DNA of 64,000 nt. Origin: Acanthococcus lagerstroemiae. Lineage: Eukaryota > Arthropoda > Insecta > Hemiptera > Eriococcidae. Within the stretch, counting starts at the first letter, position 1; each line of letters starts with the position of its first letter. This document shows positions 10,390 to 21,932 of this stretch, in pieces. The DNA lies in assembly GCA_031841125.1 (NCBI GenBank), contig CM063109.1, forward strand, positions 35,282,038-35,346,037, given 5' to 3'. The notes beneath the pieces are model-generated. The model saw nothing but the letters and a program-made list of their open reading frames with translations, searched no databases and was not told the DNA's origin. A program made the position numbers and the translations under genes.

Positions 10390-12714
10390 AAACGAAAAAA
10401 TTATAATAGGCACCCTAAATGTTGGAACTCTTCTGAAAAATGAAAACCTAATAGAGTAAAAAAAGACATTCATGCAAACTAAGATGGCGGTGTTAGGTCT
10501 GTCGGAAGTACGGAGAGAGGGAGAAAGGATCCAATCTACCCCAAAAGGAAACCTCTTTCACTATTGCGGTAGCAAAGGAGTGCAAAATGGGGTTGGTTTC
10601 CTTATCAAAAACAAGGTAAAAAATTTAGTCACAGAAGTAAAAGGAATCTCGGACAGGATCGCTGTATTAAAAATTGTAGTAAATAAAACAACTCTATCCG
10701 TTATTCAGATATACGCCCCACCCTTCACCGAAGAAAATGATTAAATTGAAAAATTGTACAAAGCAGTGGAAGAGACATTAGAAAGGGAATGAAAAAACAA
10801 AAAATGTAAGCTTTTTCTAATGGGAGACTGGAACAGTCAAATAGGACATCTGGGTAAGGACGAGTACTATACAGGGGGGGGGGTACGGTTACGAATACGG
10901 AAACAAAAGAGGAACTGCATTAATGAGGTTCTGCCAGGAACATAACTTGAAAATAATTAATGGCTTCTTCAAAAATAGAATAGGAAAAATATGGTCATGG
11001 ATTACCCCAAATTTTGAAACAAAAACAGTAATAGACTATATAGTTACACCAAAAAGTAACAATACTATAACGAATTTTGATATAAAAAATAACTTCAACT
11101 TCCACTCAGACCACCGACTACTAACAATAAAAATAGATATAGGCAAACTACCAAAGCACTTACAAATGCACAAAAATAAACAAAAAGAAACTGAAATACT
11201 GAAGACACAAAAATACCAAAAAGAATTAGAGAAATAACTGGACCTAGCGAGTAACGACACCAACACTAATAACTTAATTTCAGTCATATCAACATACAAT
11301 TTTATAGTCAATGTAATTAACATAGCTATAAAAAGGCTACGGAAACTTCAGACTTCGAAAACGTGAAAACCCTGAAAATAACGGAACTGAAACGGAACAT
11401 AAAAGACGTCCAAAACAAAAGAAGCAAATTATTAAAAATAAAGAACAAAAAAACAAACGATAAAGTAGAACTCAACATAACCTCAAAACTTAAAGACGTA
11501 AAATAAGAGAAGAAAAAAAACACGAAATAGTCAAAAATGAAATTATCATAAAAACCTTAGAAGGTAATCGTAGTATTAGAAAAATGAAAAGACAACTTAA
11601 CCTGGGTACAACCTGGACAACCGACTTTATCAACAAACAAGGGGAGAAGATCTATGACCGAGAGGGCATTAACAAAACAATAACGGAATACTATACTAAA
11701 TTATACGAACACAACGAAAACATAGACAAAACTAACAAACAAGAACTAACAACAGAAAAAGAACCACATTTTTTAAAAACAGAAATACAAAATGTAGTGA
11801 ACCAATTAAATCCAAACAAAAATTCAGGAACCGATAACATAACAAATGAGCATATGAAAATAGGAGGAGAAAAGCTAATAATATGGCTGACTGAACTCTT
11901 TAACGAAATATTAAAAACCGAACGGATACCAACAGGATGGAAAAAATCTGACATAATTATACTTTTTAAAAAAGGAGACCGGCATAAAGTCGAAAACTAT
12001 CGACATATAACGTTGAGCCCTACAATAGCTATTTGATTGAGGAACAAGCAATAGAACAAGCAGGTTTTTGTAGTTCATATTCAACATTAGACCACATTCA
12101 TGGAATAAAACAACAGGACAATAACAGTAAATAACCAAAAACCTGAAATAATTAACGAATGTACCTACCTCGGCCAAGAAATGACTCTTAACGACGCTAT
12201 AGAACAAGAAATAGAGACGAGGATAACGAAAGCTTGGTCTAAGTATTGGTCACTCAAAAATATTTTCATGTGGGTAACTATGCAATCTCCCACAAAAGCA
12301 TGATTTTTAACTCGTGTGTTCTACCCGTCCTGACATATGACTGGCTATTAAACGCCAAAACATTAAACAAGATGAAAATTACTCAAAACGCAATGGAGAG
12401 ATCCGTGCTAACATGTGGAAAAAATATTAAATCAGTGTAAAAAGAATCAAAAGTAAACTTTGGCTAAACGTGGACGTAGTAAGGTTGATTGGACGCAACA
12501 AATGGGGTTGGGCGGGCCACATCTCCCGATTGAAAGATGACCGATGGACCTACACCACCACTTTTTGACAACCGGTGGATGGAGGGAGTGCGGTGGAAAG
12601 ATGACATAAACCAATCTCTAGATTCAATGAACTACCAAAAAATAGCGGTCAATTGCAAGGAATGGGGGCGTTTACAAGAGACTTTTGCCCTGTACGGGCC
12701 GAGGGGGACGTGAG
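10390..12714 (+). pseudogene. RTE-like non-LTR retrotransposon, nearly full length but decayed
   Basis: The apurinic-type endonuclease is legible in pieces: TLNVGTLL near 10415, GLSEVRREGERI near 10496, IQIYAPPF, MGDWNSQIG near 10820, a frameshift at the G tract near 10875, then IDYIVTPKSN and FHSDHRLLTIKI. The RT follows: NKNSGTDNITNEHMK near 11815, RIPTGWKKSDIIILFKKGD near 11925, VENYRHITLS, and AGFCSSYSTLDHIHGIKQ near 12060. The text then jumps to ECTYLGQEMTLNDAIEQEIE, so the segment with the catalytic aspartate pair is deleted near 12115-12130. The tail continues with YWSLKNIF, VLPVLTY, NAMERSVL, WGWAGHISRLKDDRW and a RWKDDINQSL...W...LYGPRGT end with a stop at about 12711. Several stops and shifts make it inactive. 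Confidence 0.88.
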
Positions 12715-13044
12715 ACTAATCTTGGGTAGAATATAAATATAATTATCTTGATAATTTTAATTCAAGTTTCTCTTTACTATTTCTGACTTATTCTGTCACT
12801 TACCTCTCAATAAAAGTTATCTTGATCTTGATAATGTTCTTCGAATTCGACAGAGCTGGAAATTCCAAATGGGACGTAGACAAATGAAAATTGCAGATTT
12901 GCTGAATTTCACCCCGATCCGTCAATAAAAGATGGAATGAAGGGCATAAAATCAATAAGTATTTTCAAGCGTCCTGCCTGGCTACTTCCTGCGTAGAACG
13001 ATAAAAGCGTCTTTGAAACGTCTTATGCATTCCTTTACATCCGA

Positions 13045-13935
13045 CAGAGTTGGGCAATTTTTATTCGAGTGACGAATAAGGAATAAATTATTCGTCACTT
13101 GGTAAGGTACGAGTGACGAATAATTTATTCGTTATTCGTGACTGGAGGAGTGACGAATAAATTTATTCGTTATTCGTGACTGGAGGAGTAACGAATAATT
13201 TATTCGTTATTTGTTATTGGTGTTTGTAGATATTCTTCCTTCAAACTACCCATTAATTGCAGCGCCCCTCTCCCCCCCCCCAAAAAAAAAGGTGTTGATT
13301 CCATTCTCATCACTAGAGCTCGGATTTTTATGCGCCTAAAACATGCATTTATTTTCGTCAAAGTATGACAAAATATGCACTTATCTAGCAAAAATGCACT
13401 TTTATGCAACACCGATATGGGTATTTTTTGAAAGGATTTTGTATTTGAAAGTCATTTTTTAAAATAGAAAACGTTCTGGAATCAGTCACTTTCGTATTGA
13501 TTTTCAGATTTAAATTGTAGTACTTTCGACGTATCAGTACAAAAAAAAAATTTCCAGAATTTCTTGGTTTTTTCAGGTTTGCTAGTTTCAGTGGGGGAAA
13601 AAAATGGCCAAAATTTACAAAATATGAATGCAGACTATCAACTGAGCATGCACCCACACGAAAATGAGTAAGCGTGACTACAGCTAGTGAGATAAGAGAT
13701 AGTAACGTGTGTCGCGAATAAAACGGGCTTGTCTGATAAGAAAATCTATTTCTTTTGTACATAGTATCAAGTTCAGCATAGCGTTCGGTAGTGACAAATA
13801 ACGAATAATAAATAACTATATTATTCGAATGAAATTTTATTCGAATAATGCTAGTGACGAATAATGAATAACGAATAACTTTTTATTCGCGAATATTATT
13901 CGAATGCAATTTTATTCAAATAATGCCCAACTCTG
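13045..13935. mobile_element. hAT-like element with ATTCG-word arms
   Basis: The ends CAGAGTTGGGCA and TGCCCAACTCTG are perfect 12-bp inverted repeats 891 bp apart. The flanks ACATCCGA and ACTTCCGG agree at six of eight positions, as expected of a worn 8-bp hAT target duplication. Both arms are built from repetitions of GACGAATAATTTATTCGTTA-like palindromic words. The centre (about 13300-13420) contains a CGGATTTTTATGCGCC block resembling the terminus of the element ending at 16338, suggesting a nested insertion. No transposase is seen. Confidence 0.7.
13111..13216. repeat. 37-bp tandem repeat, three copies
   Basis: Units beginning GAGTGACGAATAA at 13111 and 13148, and GAGTAACGAATAA at 13185, exactly 37 bp apart. 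Each is partly palindromic (GAATAATTTATTC). They lie within the left arm of the hAT-like element. Confidence 0.8.
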
Positions 13936-15284
13936 ACTTCCGGTAGTGCTCTTTTCAAAACCGCGCTCTTCTTCTTCTCCTCATTCTTATGACTCACTCT
14001 CCTTTTTTCTCCTTCGATCAGCCAGGCAGAACATCAGTTGAGTTACTGTTACAGTTTAGGGACAGTCAGTTACAATTTATGTTATAGCACTCTCGATGAG
14101 ATCTATGTATTATACTATCTATCGATCCCTATATGGACTTCCTCTACACTCTCTCGTTTCTTTTGACTTCGCATGCCTTCGCTCTGGTCCGAACTAGATA
14201 TTTCTCTTTTGCAAAGTTCGATAAACCCAAACTGTCAATATTCTTACAGTACCTGTCATTTCTCTCTACTGCATTTTTAAATTCAAGTATCAGATTACAG
14301 AAAAGTGTGGCATTTTTAGAAAATTGAATTCGAGAGTGGGGAACAAAACTTGACATAAAACTTGATAAATATATACGTGTTACTGCTTGATGCAACCCTC
14401 GTATTCTCCCTCCTACTGCATTTCAGATTGGAAAATTTTCAAAATCGGCATCTATAAGTATGTCCCACCCTACAACACTATTTAGAGAAAACCTGAAGCA
14501 TGAAAAACAAGAAAAAAGCATGAATTTTCATTTTCTGAAACTGGTAGACACTATGCAGTCGAGCCATTAATTTCATCGAGTACACAGATTTGATAACGTT
14601 GTTCTGCAGCTGCAGAGTATCAGGTGGCCTGTCAAGTCTGCTACGTGACTGTGCCAGTAAAGATGAAAAACTTGATACTTCGTTGTACAAGTTTTCCAAG
14701 TCGTAACCCTTTTCAGTATAATATTTATCCGTAGTGTAAAAAAAAAACAAAAAAAAACGGGGTGTATCGCACGCGTTTAATGCTAATTTTCTTTCGTCGA
14801 TTACTTTCTCTCCCCATCGCAGCGAAGATTTTAACGAGTTACGGGGACAACTCGATTTCCGAACACCAAGAGCAAGAAAAGAAGGAAAAAGTCTGAAAGA
14901 CAGCCGGTTGTCATTTTTTCGGCTTCTAAGTATATTCCGGAAAATTACACTCCGCTGTGGCGGCCGCTTCGTCTTATTCGCTAATTTTTTCGAAGATTTT
15001 TTTACTGCCACGTCGTAAATATTCATTTATAATTGAACGATAAGAACGAAGAAGAAAAAAGGAGCGAAAAAAATTATACTAAAATGAAGATTTATGAAGA
15101 AACAAAGCCCCTCTCTTCGTTTCGACGTGCAATTTAAAACGTCAATTAATACGCTGTGTTCAGATTCAGTTACTCGCAGTTCTCGCATTCAAAGCAGAGC
15201 CAATGAGAACAGAAGTAAAGGAAAAAGGCTGTCGCAGTGATGCGTTTTTGAAAAGTTGATTTTACCGACTTTTCAAACGAAAGA
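13936..15284. other. Spacer, partly CpG-containing
   Basis: No gene recognised. 14700-15160 is less AT-rich with purine-rich tracts. A 182-codon open stretch on the minus strand (14478-15026) has no recognisable domain and a biased, low-complexity composition, so it is not called. Confidence 0.35.
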
Positions 15285-15560
15285 GAGGTATTTTAAAATC
15301 AATCAACACTTCGTCGATTAATTACTTTTGAAATTATTTGATTAATTTTGACCAGTCAGTTCTTTCTGATAAATCGATTTTTGAGATTAATCTGTTTATT
15401 TTGGATGAATTTGTTAATTTGCAATTATTTGATTGTCTCTGGTCAATCGAATTTTTTGTACTTAATTATTTTCTTTGATGAAGTGATTATTTGTTATTAA
15501 TCGATTATTTGTTCGATTATCCAATTATTTGTAGTTAATTGGTCGTGTAAATTAGGTGAT
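15285..15560. repeat. Degenerate ATTATTTGATTAAT word region
   Basis: Diverged repetitions of ATTATTTGATTAATCGAT-like words on both strands, with many TTAAT/ATTAA and ATCGAT palindromes. The region resembles the arms of the short-word elements elsewhere in the window, but no inverted termini can be set. Confidence 0.45.
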
Positions 15561-16338
15561 TGTATTTCTTTAATCATCGAAAATATGCGACAATATGCGC
15601 TTTAAAAAAAGTAATATGGGTATATTTTTTGCAGGGCTTCAAAAGGTCTGTTAATTGATAATTTTAGATTTAATTTCCAGTTTTTCTATGGTCGTAAATA
15701 GATACATAAATGAACGTGTGAATTACAGTACCCGCTAAATGCCACTTTTTTTCGAAATGCCTTTTTTTGGTGCAAAATGTTCTACGTGACGGCCCACGTA
15801 CGAATTAAGTATTCTTATTTGGTCAACACTGTCGCATATGGCCAAGACCACAATTTCTGTAAACCATGCTAAGTGCCACTCGGTGCCATACGCACGTCAT
15901 TGCTTTCTTTTTATTTTCTGACATGCGTTGCAAATTGGTTTTTTGCCCTCTTTTCATTTTGGCACCTATCAGGTATTGTAATTCACACATTATTAACAGT
16001 GAAAATTTCTGTTATCAAGAATGTGAAAAACAGTGTTACTTTCTTAACGAAGAAAAATATTTATTTTTGAAATTTCCGAAGCTTAAAAATAAGAAAATCA
16101 GAAGCACTAAAGAAATAGGCTAAAACGGAGAAAACGGCACATATGTCGTGAATATGCGCTAAAAATGTCAAAAAGAGCAAAACATGCAAAATAGAGGATT
16201 TTATCAAACTATACCAAAATATGCGCCAACATACAGGTGTCATTTTACTCAGAATGATGTGAAACAGATGAATATTACTGACATGTTGTACAAGAAGTGA
16301 CAAAAAATGCATGCGTTTTCATAAAAATCCTAGCCCTG
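15561..16338. mobile_element. Possible hAT-like element, right end at 16338
   Basis: The right boundary reads AAAAATCCTAGCCCTG, the reverse complement of a CAGGGCTAGGATTTTTATG terminus. Scattered ATATGCGC and ACATGCAAAA words at 15590-15620 and 16140-16320 are shared with the insert inside 13300-13420. The left end is not convincingly found: CAGGGCTTC at about 15643 matches only seven bases. The start given here is therefore arbitrary. Confidence 0.35.
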
Positions 16339-16345
16339 CTGATCG

Positions 16346-16640
16346 CAGTTAGGTTAAATCATAATCAAAAATCATTAATTTCAAATCATTTTATGTTTGA
16401 TTTTGAAATTATGATTTGAAAAAAAGAACTGATTCTTCGATTCTAATTTTGTGATTTCTTAATTTCCCCCCTCCCATTTTTAAAGAACGAAAATCAGAGA
16501 AAAATAATTTTGCTAATGATTTTAAAATACTTTTCAAAGAATGATTCCCTGATTTTGATCTTGACTTTTGATATATTTTTCTGATGATTTTGAAAACCAT
16601 TGATCTTACATGACTTGGTTTCTGATTTTGTCCATCTCTG
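16346..16640. mobile_element. hAT-like element of AATCATTTTGATT words
   Basis: The right end is TTTTGTCCATCTCTG, the reverse complement of CAGAGATGGACAAAA; the left end CAGTTAGGTTAAATCA matches only loosely. The interior is made of repetitions of AATCAT/ATGATTTT words and includes AAATCATAATTTC-type palindromes. The left end and any target duplication are uncertain. Confidence 0.45.
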
Positions 16641-16682
16641 CTAGTGATAATGAAACATACTTCCAGTTGCTTCGTTTGTATT

Positions 16683-16890
16683 ATTCTCCGTTTGAACAGT
16701 GCATATTAAATTGTATTAATTATGAATATGTGAATACCCCTACTCTAGTAAAATTACTGTAATGGACAAGAGTGGACGTATTTCCCTCCTCCTTGTTCTC
16801 GTTGTGAACAGAGCATATTAAATTGCATTAGTTATGAATAGATAAATACCCTGTTCTAATAAAATTACTGTAATGGACAAGTAAGAGTAG
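16683..16890. repeat. Tandem duplication, 112-bp period
   Basis: Two adjacent copies of a unit containing GAACAGTGCATATTAAATTG (16694) and GAACAGAGCATATTAAATTG (16806), each continuing to AAAATTACTGTAATGGACAA. Identity is high, so the duplication is fairly young. No coding content is seen. Confidence 0.8.
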
Positions 16891-17808
16891 ACATGAAAAA
16901 ACTTGATCCGTTTTTGTAGGCATTTATTCTGTACAGTATTAAGCTTCTGTATCTCTTTTATTGCTTCATACAGCGACTGAGAAAACATAATTTTGATACT
17001 TTATTCATTTTTCAAAGAAGTCCATTTTACCCGTTTCATGATTAGTAAAATTTGGACTTTAGGCCAAAAATTTGTGCCGGATCAAAAATCTGGTTAGAGA
17101 TCTGCGACCCAAAAGACCCCCCTCCACTTCGATACTTTGTTTGATATGTTTTCATTTGAACATTGTGAGTCTGCAGAATATAAGCTTTCTTTTCAGAGGA
17201 GAGGGAATTTTTTCACTGAAAAAGAAACTATACATTATTAAATTAAGATCTTGCTTTGTTACACCTTTATTAGGTCCATACATTGTTGCTATTTTTGAAG
17301 ATATGCTGGAATACTGTTGTAGAACAGATCGAGAGGAACTAAAAAACTCCATGATCTAACAAGATGGCATGTTCTGAAAATTAATACAGTACAAGATTGT
17401 AGAGTTGGATAACAAGTGGCATTTCCTTGAAAATTTTTGATCGCAAAATGTTTATTCAGTAAAATTCAAAAGGGCAGCAATGAATAGTTCAGCAAAAATA
17501 TATCAAAAATTTACATAACTGGTTGTGAACTATCTTTAGTATTGAAGAGACCACACTGGTTTGGAAATTTGAGTCATAAAAGTTGAACAAAAATCCAGAT
17601 CGCACAAATTTAGACTTAAATAGCCCCTTCAAGATGGAAGATAGGCAACTAATAGTGTTGATACTTTTTGTTCCATGTTTGAAGTACCATCTGTAGCCAG
17701 TCTTGATGAACACAACAAATGCATTATTTGCTCAATAAAATTTTACTTAGAAATTGTTGTATATTACAAAATTTTGTTTAAATATTACAATTTTGATGCC
17801 AGATTTGA
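16891..17808. other. AT-rich spacer
   Basis: No gene recognised. The part at about 17545-17670 (CCCTTCAAGATGGAAGATAG...) is similar to 19390-19450 in the same orientation, so part of this spacer appears duplicated on the far side of the inverted-repeat nest. Confidence 0.35.
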
Positions 17809-18741
17809 TGGTGCCATTCTAATATGCGCTCTACCTGTGTCATTAGATCTACATATGTAGGTATGCGTTCTACCAACATAATATTTCTTTTCTAGTATGA
17901 GTTCTACTATTGGAAGCCTGTTAGCATTACCCAGGAGACACCACAAGAAGGTTGGCTGAAAAGTCTCCCAAATCCACCGCGAGTAGGGTTTTGTCAAAAT
18001 TCACCAAATTAGCCGAAGAAATTTTTCTTGTCCTGAATGTTGTTCTGAATTTATGTATGTGTTGTCTGAATGTCTTCAAGGAATGTAATGAAGAGGTTGT
18101 CTGAAGTCTTCTGCCACATCTGCCAACAGTATTGATGTATGTGAAAGACTGCAGCTTGTGAAAGAGAACGCCTCTCTCCTTCTTCATTATCGATGTTTTC
18201 GCATTCAACCATGACCTTTCAATAGGTTATGGAATAATCGCACCATTTTGCTGTAAATCCTTTCTTGGGATATTGCATTACTAGCATCCATTTGCCGCTG
18301 CAATTCTTCCTTTGTTTCTGAATCATCTTGGAGCCATACTTACAACGGGGATTGTGGTCTCCATCTACCAAGTAGTATAGTAGATGGTCTTATAAGAAAT
18401 GGACACAAGCTGCTTCCAAATTCATGATGTTAATGTAAAATTCCTTCAGTAACATAATTATTGACTTACAAATAACTACGCATCTCAATATATATCTGAT
18501 GGGAGGTAGGTCCGAGTACCAATCCTTATGTGTGCAAGACATTCCCTGCGAATTTCCATGCAACACTATCCTCAAGTTATGATATGAATCGAAAAATTTA
18601 TATTTTTACTTCCTATCCAGGCGGGTATGCTGGTAGAACGCGTTACTTTATAGTAGAATGCATACTAGAAAGGAAATATATTAGTAGAATACATACTATA
18701 AAAGTTAGTATGTTGGTAGAGCGCATATTAGAATGGCACCA
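17809..18741. mobile_element. Element with perfect 26-bp inverted termini
   Basis: The 26 bases at 17809-17834 (starting TGGTGCCATTCTAATATG) recur exactly as the reverse complement at 18716-18741, defining a 933-bp unit. Inside, 18600-18715 carries repeated GTAGAAYGCATACTAGAAA words, and 17850-17910 carries the same word in reverse. No flanking duplication is visible. On the minus strand 18000-18350 looks vaguely protein-like but contains stops and no domain I recognise. Confidence 0.65.
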
Positions 18742-18822
18742 ATTTTATTTATGATAATTTCTTTACACCATTTTCTAGATGGTAGTTGTAGAGAGTATAT
18801 TGGAAAATGGAACGGACATATT

Positions 18823-19262
18823 GACACAATTATTAAGTATTAAGGTAAATCACTCCAAAAATCAATTACAATTTATTAACACAACGTTTCAACATCACTG
18901 TCATCATCAGGTAACACAACATATACAAACTAAGCAACTCTGAAATCCATGATCTAAATGCTAGTTACACAAAACATAATACAAAAAGTGGGGGGTAACG
19001 TTAACCAACTCTACTCGCGGTAGATTTGGGACACTTTTAAGCCAACCGCCTCGTGGTGTCTCCTGGGTAATGCTAACAGGCTTATAATAGTAGAACTCAT
19101 ACTAGAAAAGAAATATTATGTTGGCAGAACGCATACATACATGTGTAGATCTGCTTAATTTATACGTGTTGTGTTGCCTGATGATGACCGTGATGTGGAA
19201 ACATTGTGTTAATAAATTGTAATTGTTTTTGGAGTGATTTGCCTCTATACTTGATAATTAAA
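18823..19262. mobile_element. Foldback-type element with ~95-bp arms
   Basis: The arms at about 18823-18921 and 19167-19262 are near-perfect reverse complements. Shared blocks include AATCACTCCAAAAA, CAATTTATTAACACAA and CATCATCAGG. Between them, 19010-19150 is an inverted copy of 17855-17992 (for example CCCAGGAGACACCAC against GTGGTGTCTCCTGGG, and TACTCGCGGTAGATTTGGGA). The element thus holds a piece of its neighbour in opposite orientation, or both derive from a common larger element. Confidence 0.65.
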
Positions 19263-20431
19263 TAGATTCATCTCCTCTACTTTACTAGTATTGACACAAT
19301 TTAGTGCCTCTTTTCAGTCTTGACTGAGCTATCAAAGTCTAAATAATTTACATAACTTATACATAGATTATTGTTTGAATCATATGACTCAAATTTTCCA
19401 ACATGTAGCTCCTTTAATATTGAGGATAGGGAACAACTAAGTGTGGAAAAATATTTAACTGGAATCGCGAAGAAAAATTTCAGAATGAAAATATATGTTG
19501 ATCTGTTATAGGACAGAAAAGAAAATTCTATGTTCAAAGAACAATTCTCAAGTTGGTCAGGACACTGGGCCCATAACCTGTAGAAAAATATTTAACTTGA
19601 AATAATGAACTCTCTAAAGGACGAGTCAGCTTGACTATAGACATCATTTAATAACGAACGGAACAAAAGATACTCACATTCTCATTTGTACTAAATAAAA
19701 CGGAGCTTTCATAATTTACATCAACATTATTACCGAGATCGCCTAGTCAGTCGATAAATGAATCACAAATCAGTGACCAGTAATTACTAAATAATATTTG
19801 AGGTTTGAGATTGTTTGTAAATTTTGTTGTAGTTTTGCTATTTTATCCGTTTTCAATTATTGAAAATTCTCTGGATAAAAATTCTGCGATCAAATTCTGA
19901 AGGAAATTCTGTTTCTGTCCTACTTGAGGGTGATGTACTGCAGAATATGCCGTTTGACTTCGTAGACTGTTTTGTTCCTTTCGACGAGTACTATCTTCCC
20001 AGCTTATTCTCGTAAATTGAGACACCCTCAGTTATGCGAGCTGTACTAACTCAGGTAGAGGGAGGCCAGACATTTTTGACGACATTATCCCCCAACATTT
20101 TTTCCTAGCCGAAAAAGTTCATTGTTACTGAAACAGATTGAAGAAAGGTAGGGGTGGGTCGCACGAATGATACTCAGCACCCTTTTCTGTTCCCATCCAT
20201 TATCGTTTTTTTATACCTTGTATGCGTTTACAGCTATCTGCCGGTAAGTCTAATCCTCTACATACAGGTAAATGGTAGGGGTACAAATACGAGTACAAAC
20301 AAAAGTACAAGCCGGGCTGCCGACGAACTCTAAAGTAAGGAAAAGGAACCTGGCGATAAATAATCCAGTTTATTTGGAAATTGCGTACCGCGTAATTTAT
20401 ATGCCCCACCAAGAAAAAATCCTAATAAAGA
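19263..20431. other. Spacer, including possible 3' end of the LTR element
   Basis: No gene recognised. The part from about 20140 to 20431 lies just downstream of the integrase on the minus strand and could hold the 3' untranslated region or LTR of that element. No LTR pair or polypurine tract could be recognised. Confidence 0.3.
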
Positions 20432-21208
20432 TCATGGGGCAGCGACCATTTTACTAATGTGAAATAAACGGTTATTACGGTTTGTGGCTCCACACTTGAC
20501 TCGATAAACTGTTTAAGAAATTTTTTGCACTATAGGAAAGGGTCCTCTCATCAAGTTTCTCACGGTTGAGCTTGTTACCATTTTTCACAAATACAGAATC
20601 TCCAACATTGAACTCAACAAATTTTCTATTTTTATCATAACGCGTCTTATTAGCTGCATGGCTTTTCAGCGATTTTTCAAAGGCAACTTTCCTATTGACG
20701 TCAAGATCTCTTTCTCCAACAAAATTTCTGGAAGAACCGATCTGCGAAGTCCATTCATCAAATACTGCGGCGAGAATTTTGTAGATGAATGAGGGGTCTG
20801 ATTATATTCAGTGATGCAACGTTGTGCAATAGATGGCCAAGCCATTTTTGCAGTACCAGAATTAATTCGACATCTTATGCGGTTCACAAGAGTTTGGCCA
20901 AGACGCTCGTTCAATCCATTAGAAAAGGATGCATCAACTGCAGTGAAAATATGTTGAATGTTTTTACTTTGAAGGTAGTTGACAAATTCCTTAGGACTAC
21001 GACCACCAAACTGATCGGAGAGGAGAGTGCCGATTGGATGGATTCTCTGAACACTATCCACTAATTTTATAAAATCATTAGATGATTGGGATTTTGATGT
21101 CGAAATGAATGTAAAACGTGTAAAATAATCCACAAGAAGGTGGAGATAACGCTTTGTACAACTGTCTCCGCTTTCAAATGGCTTTGAGGCTGGGCCATAA
21201 TTTTATAT
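20432..21208 (-). pseudogene. LTR-retrotransposon integrase fragment
   Basis: Retroelement integrase read on the minus strand. The frame GPASKPFES...KRYLHLLVDYFTRF (from about 21208) gives the first catalytic aspartate in VDYF. LLSDQFGG gives the second, and NGLNERLGQTL the catalytic glutamate, all in D, D and E positions typical of the rve family. TEYNQTPHSSTKFSPQYLMNG follows. A frameshift near 20690 moves the C-terminal part, with YDKNRKFVEFNVGDSVFVKN and NKLNREKLDE, into another frame. A further shift leads to CGATNRNNRLFHISKMVAAP and a stop at 20434-20432. Protease, RT and LTRs are not found nearby. The shifts make it a pseudogene. Confidence 0.85.
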
Positions 21209-21674
21209 CTGCGTCCTCTCCCCTTATCAGCGCGACACTTTATACGAGGTATGTAAAGAAATATGAAAAGAGAAAATCAGTACCATCATCTTTCTTTTCA
21301 ATGAAACCTCCAGATGAGTTCATCTCACCCCACTCCCATAGTTGGGTCAAGACTAATAGCTGATTTTTGAAGGAAAAAAATCGGCTAGAAATTAATAACG
21401 AGAAAAGAAGTGCGACGTAAAGAAAAGGGGAGCTCGAGGCCGGGCGCCGAACGAATGAGAGCCGTAATCGAGCTGAAGCGGGCGAGCAAACGAAATTTAG
21501 CGACGTGAATTTTTTACCGGCTGTACTTTCGCAGCTGAAAGTTGATATTCAAAACTGATGGATGGCTCGGCACGCGAATACCATGCCTCGCAGCGAAAGG
21601 AGGATTAAATAATTGATTCGTATGTATGTATACAGTATACGCCGTGCTGCCGAGTCATCGAAAGGTGGAGAAGA
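21209..21674. other. Spacer
   Basis: No gene recognised. From about 21400 the base composition becomes richer in CG than the flanking repeats. Confidence 0.3.
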
Positions 21675-21932
21675 TTAACTGGTAAACTTTTCCCGTGTGA
21701 CTATCACGTGTTTGTGAAAGCACACGAGACAAGATGGAGTTTCGCAATGCAGACACAGCACAACAGGGTACTGGCACTGCTGGCGAGGGCATCGCATCGG
21801 TGTAAAACGTTTAGGTTCGCTCTCCGACCGAGGCTGGGAGGTAGATTGAATACGCACACGGGTGTCGTTTCTTGTCAAATTAGTTTTTAAAGCACCTAAT
21901 TGCGAGCTTTTATCTTTACTGTCGAGTGCCAA
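21675..21932 (-). CDS. Candidate exon: cysteine-rich zinc-binding-like tail
   Basis: An open frame of about 85 codons ending in TAA at 21675. Its C-terminal third reads RCPRQQCQYPVVLCLHCETP and then SCLVCFHKH. The spacing C-x4-C, C-x2-C-x4-C-x2-C-x3-H is what a small zinc-binding module looks like, and it loosely resembles the cysteine-rich tail of piggyBac-type transposases. Codon third positions are mixed with good G/C content, unlike the AT-rich shadow frames elsewhere. There is no ATG near the 5' side; an upstream stop is followed by several AG dinucleotides that could be splice acceptors, so a terminal exon is more plausible than a whole gene. It lies in one of the CpG-containing single-copy islands. 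I cannot name the protein, and chance remains possible. Confidence 0.3.
   Translation of the reverse strand: MALDSKDKSSQLGALKTNLTRNDTRVRIQSTSQPRSESEPKRFTPMRCPRQQCQYPVVLCLHCETPSCLVCFHKHVIVTREKFTS

Noticed and set aside
14478..15026. 182-codon minus-strand open frame
   Set aside because: Composition is biased, no domain or motif is visible, and the segment contains homopolymer tracts.
19175..19205. CTGATGATG...GAAAC string recalling a hammerhead ribozyme core in the foldback arms
   Set aside because: Stem II is short and offset by an unpaired base, and I could not pair stems I and III correctly. A hammerhead covariance-model search would decide.
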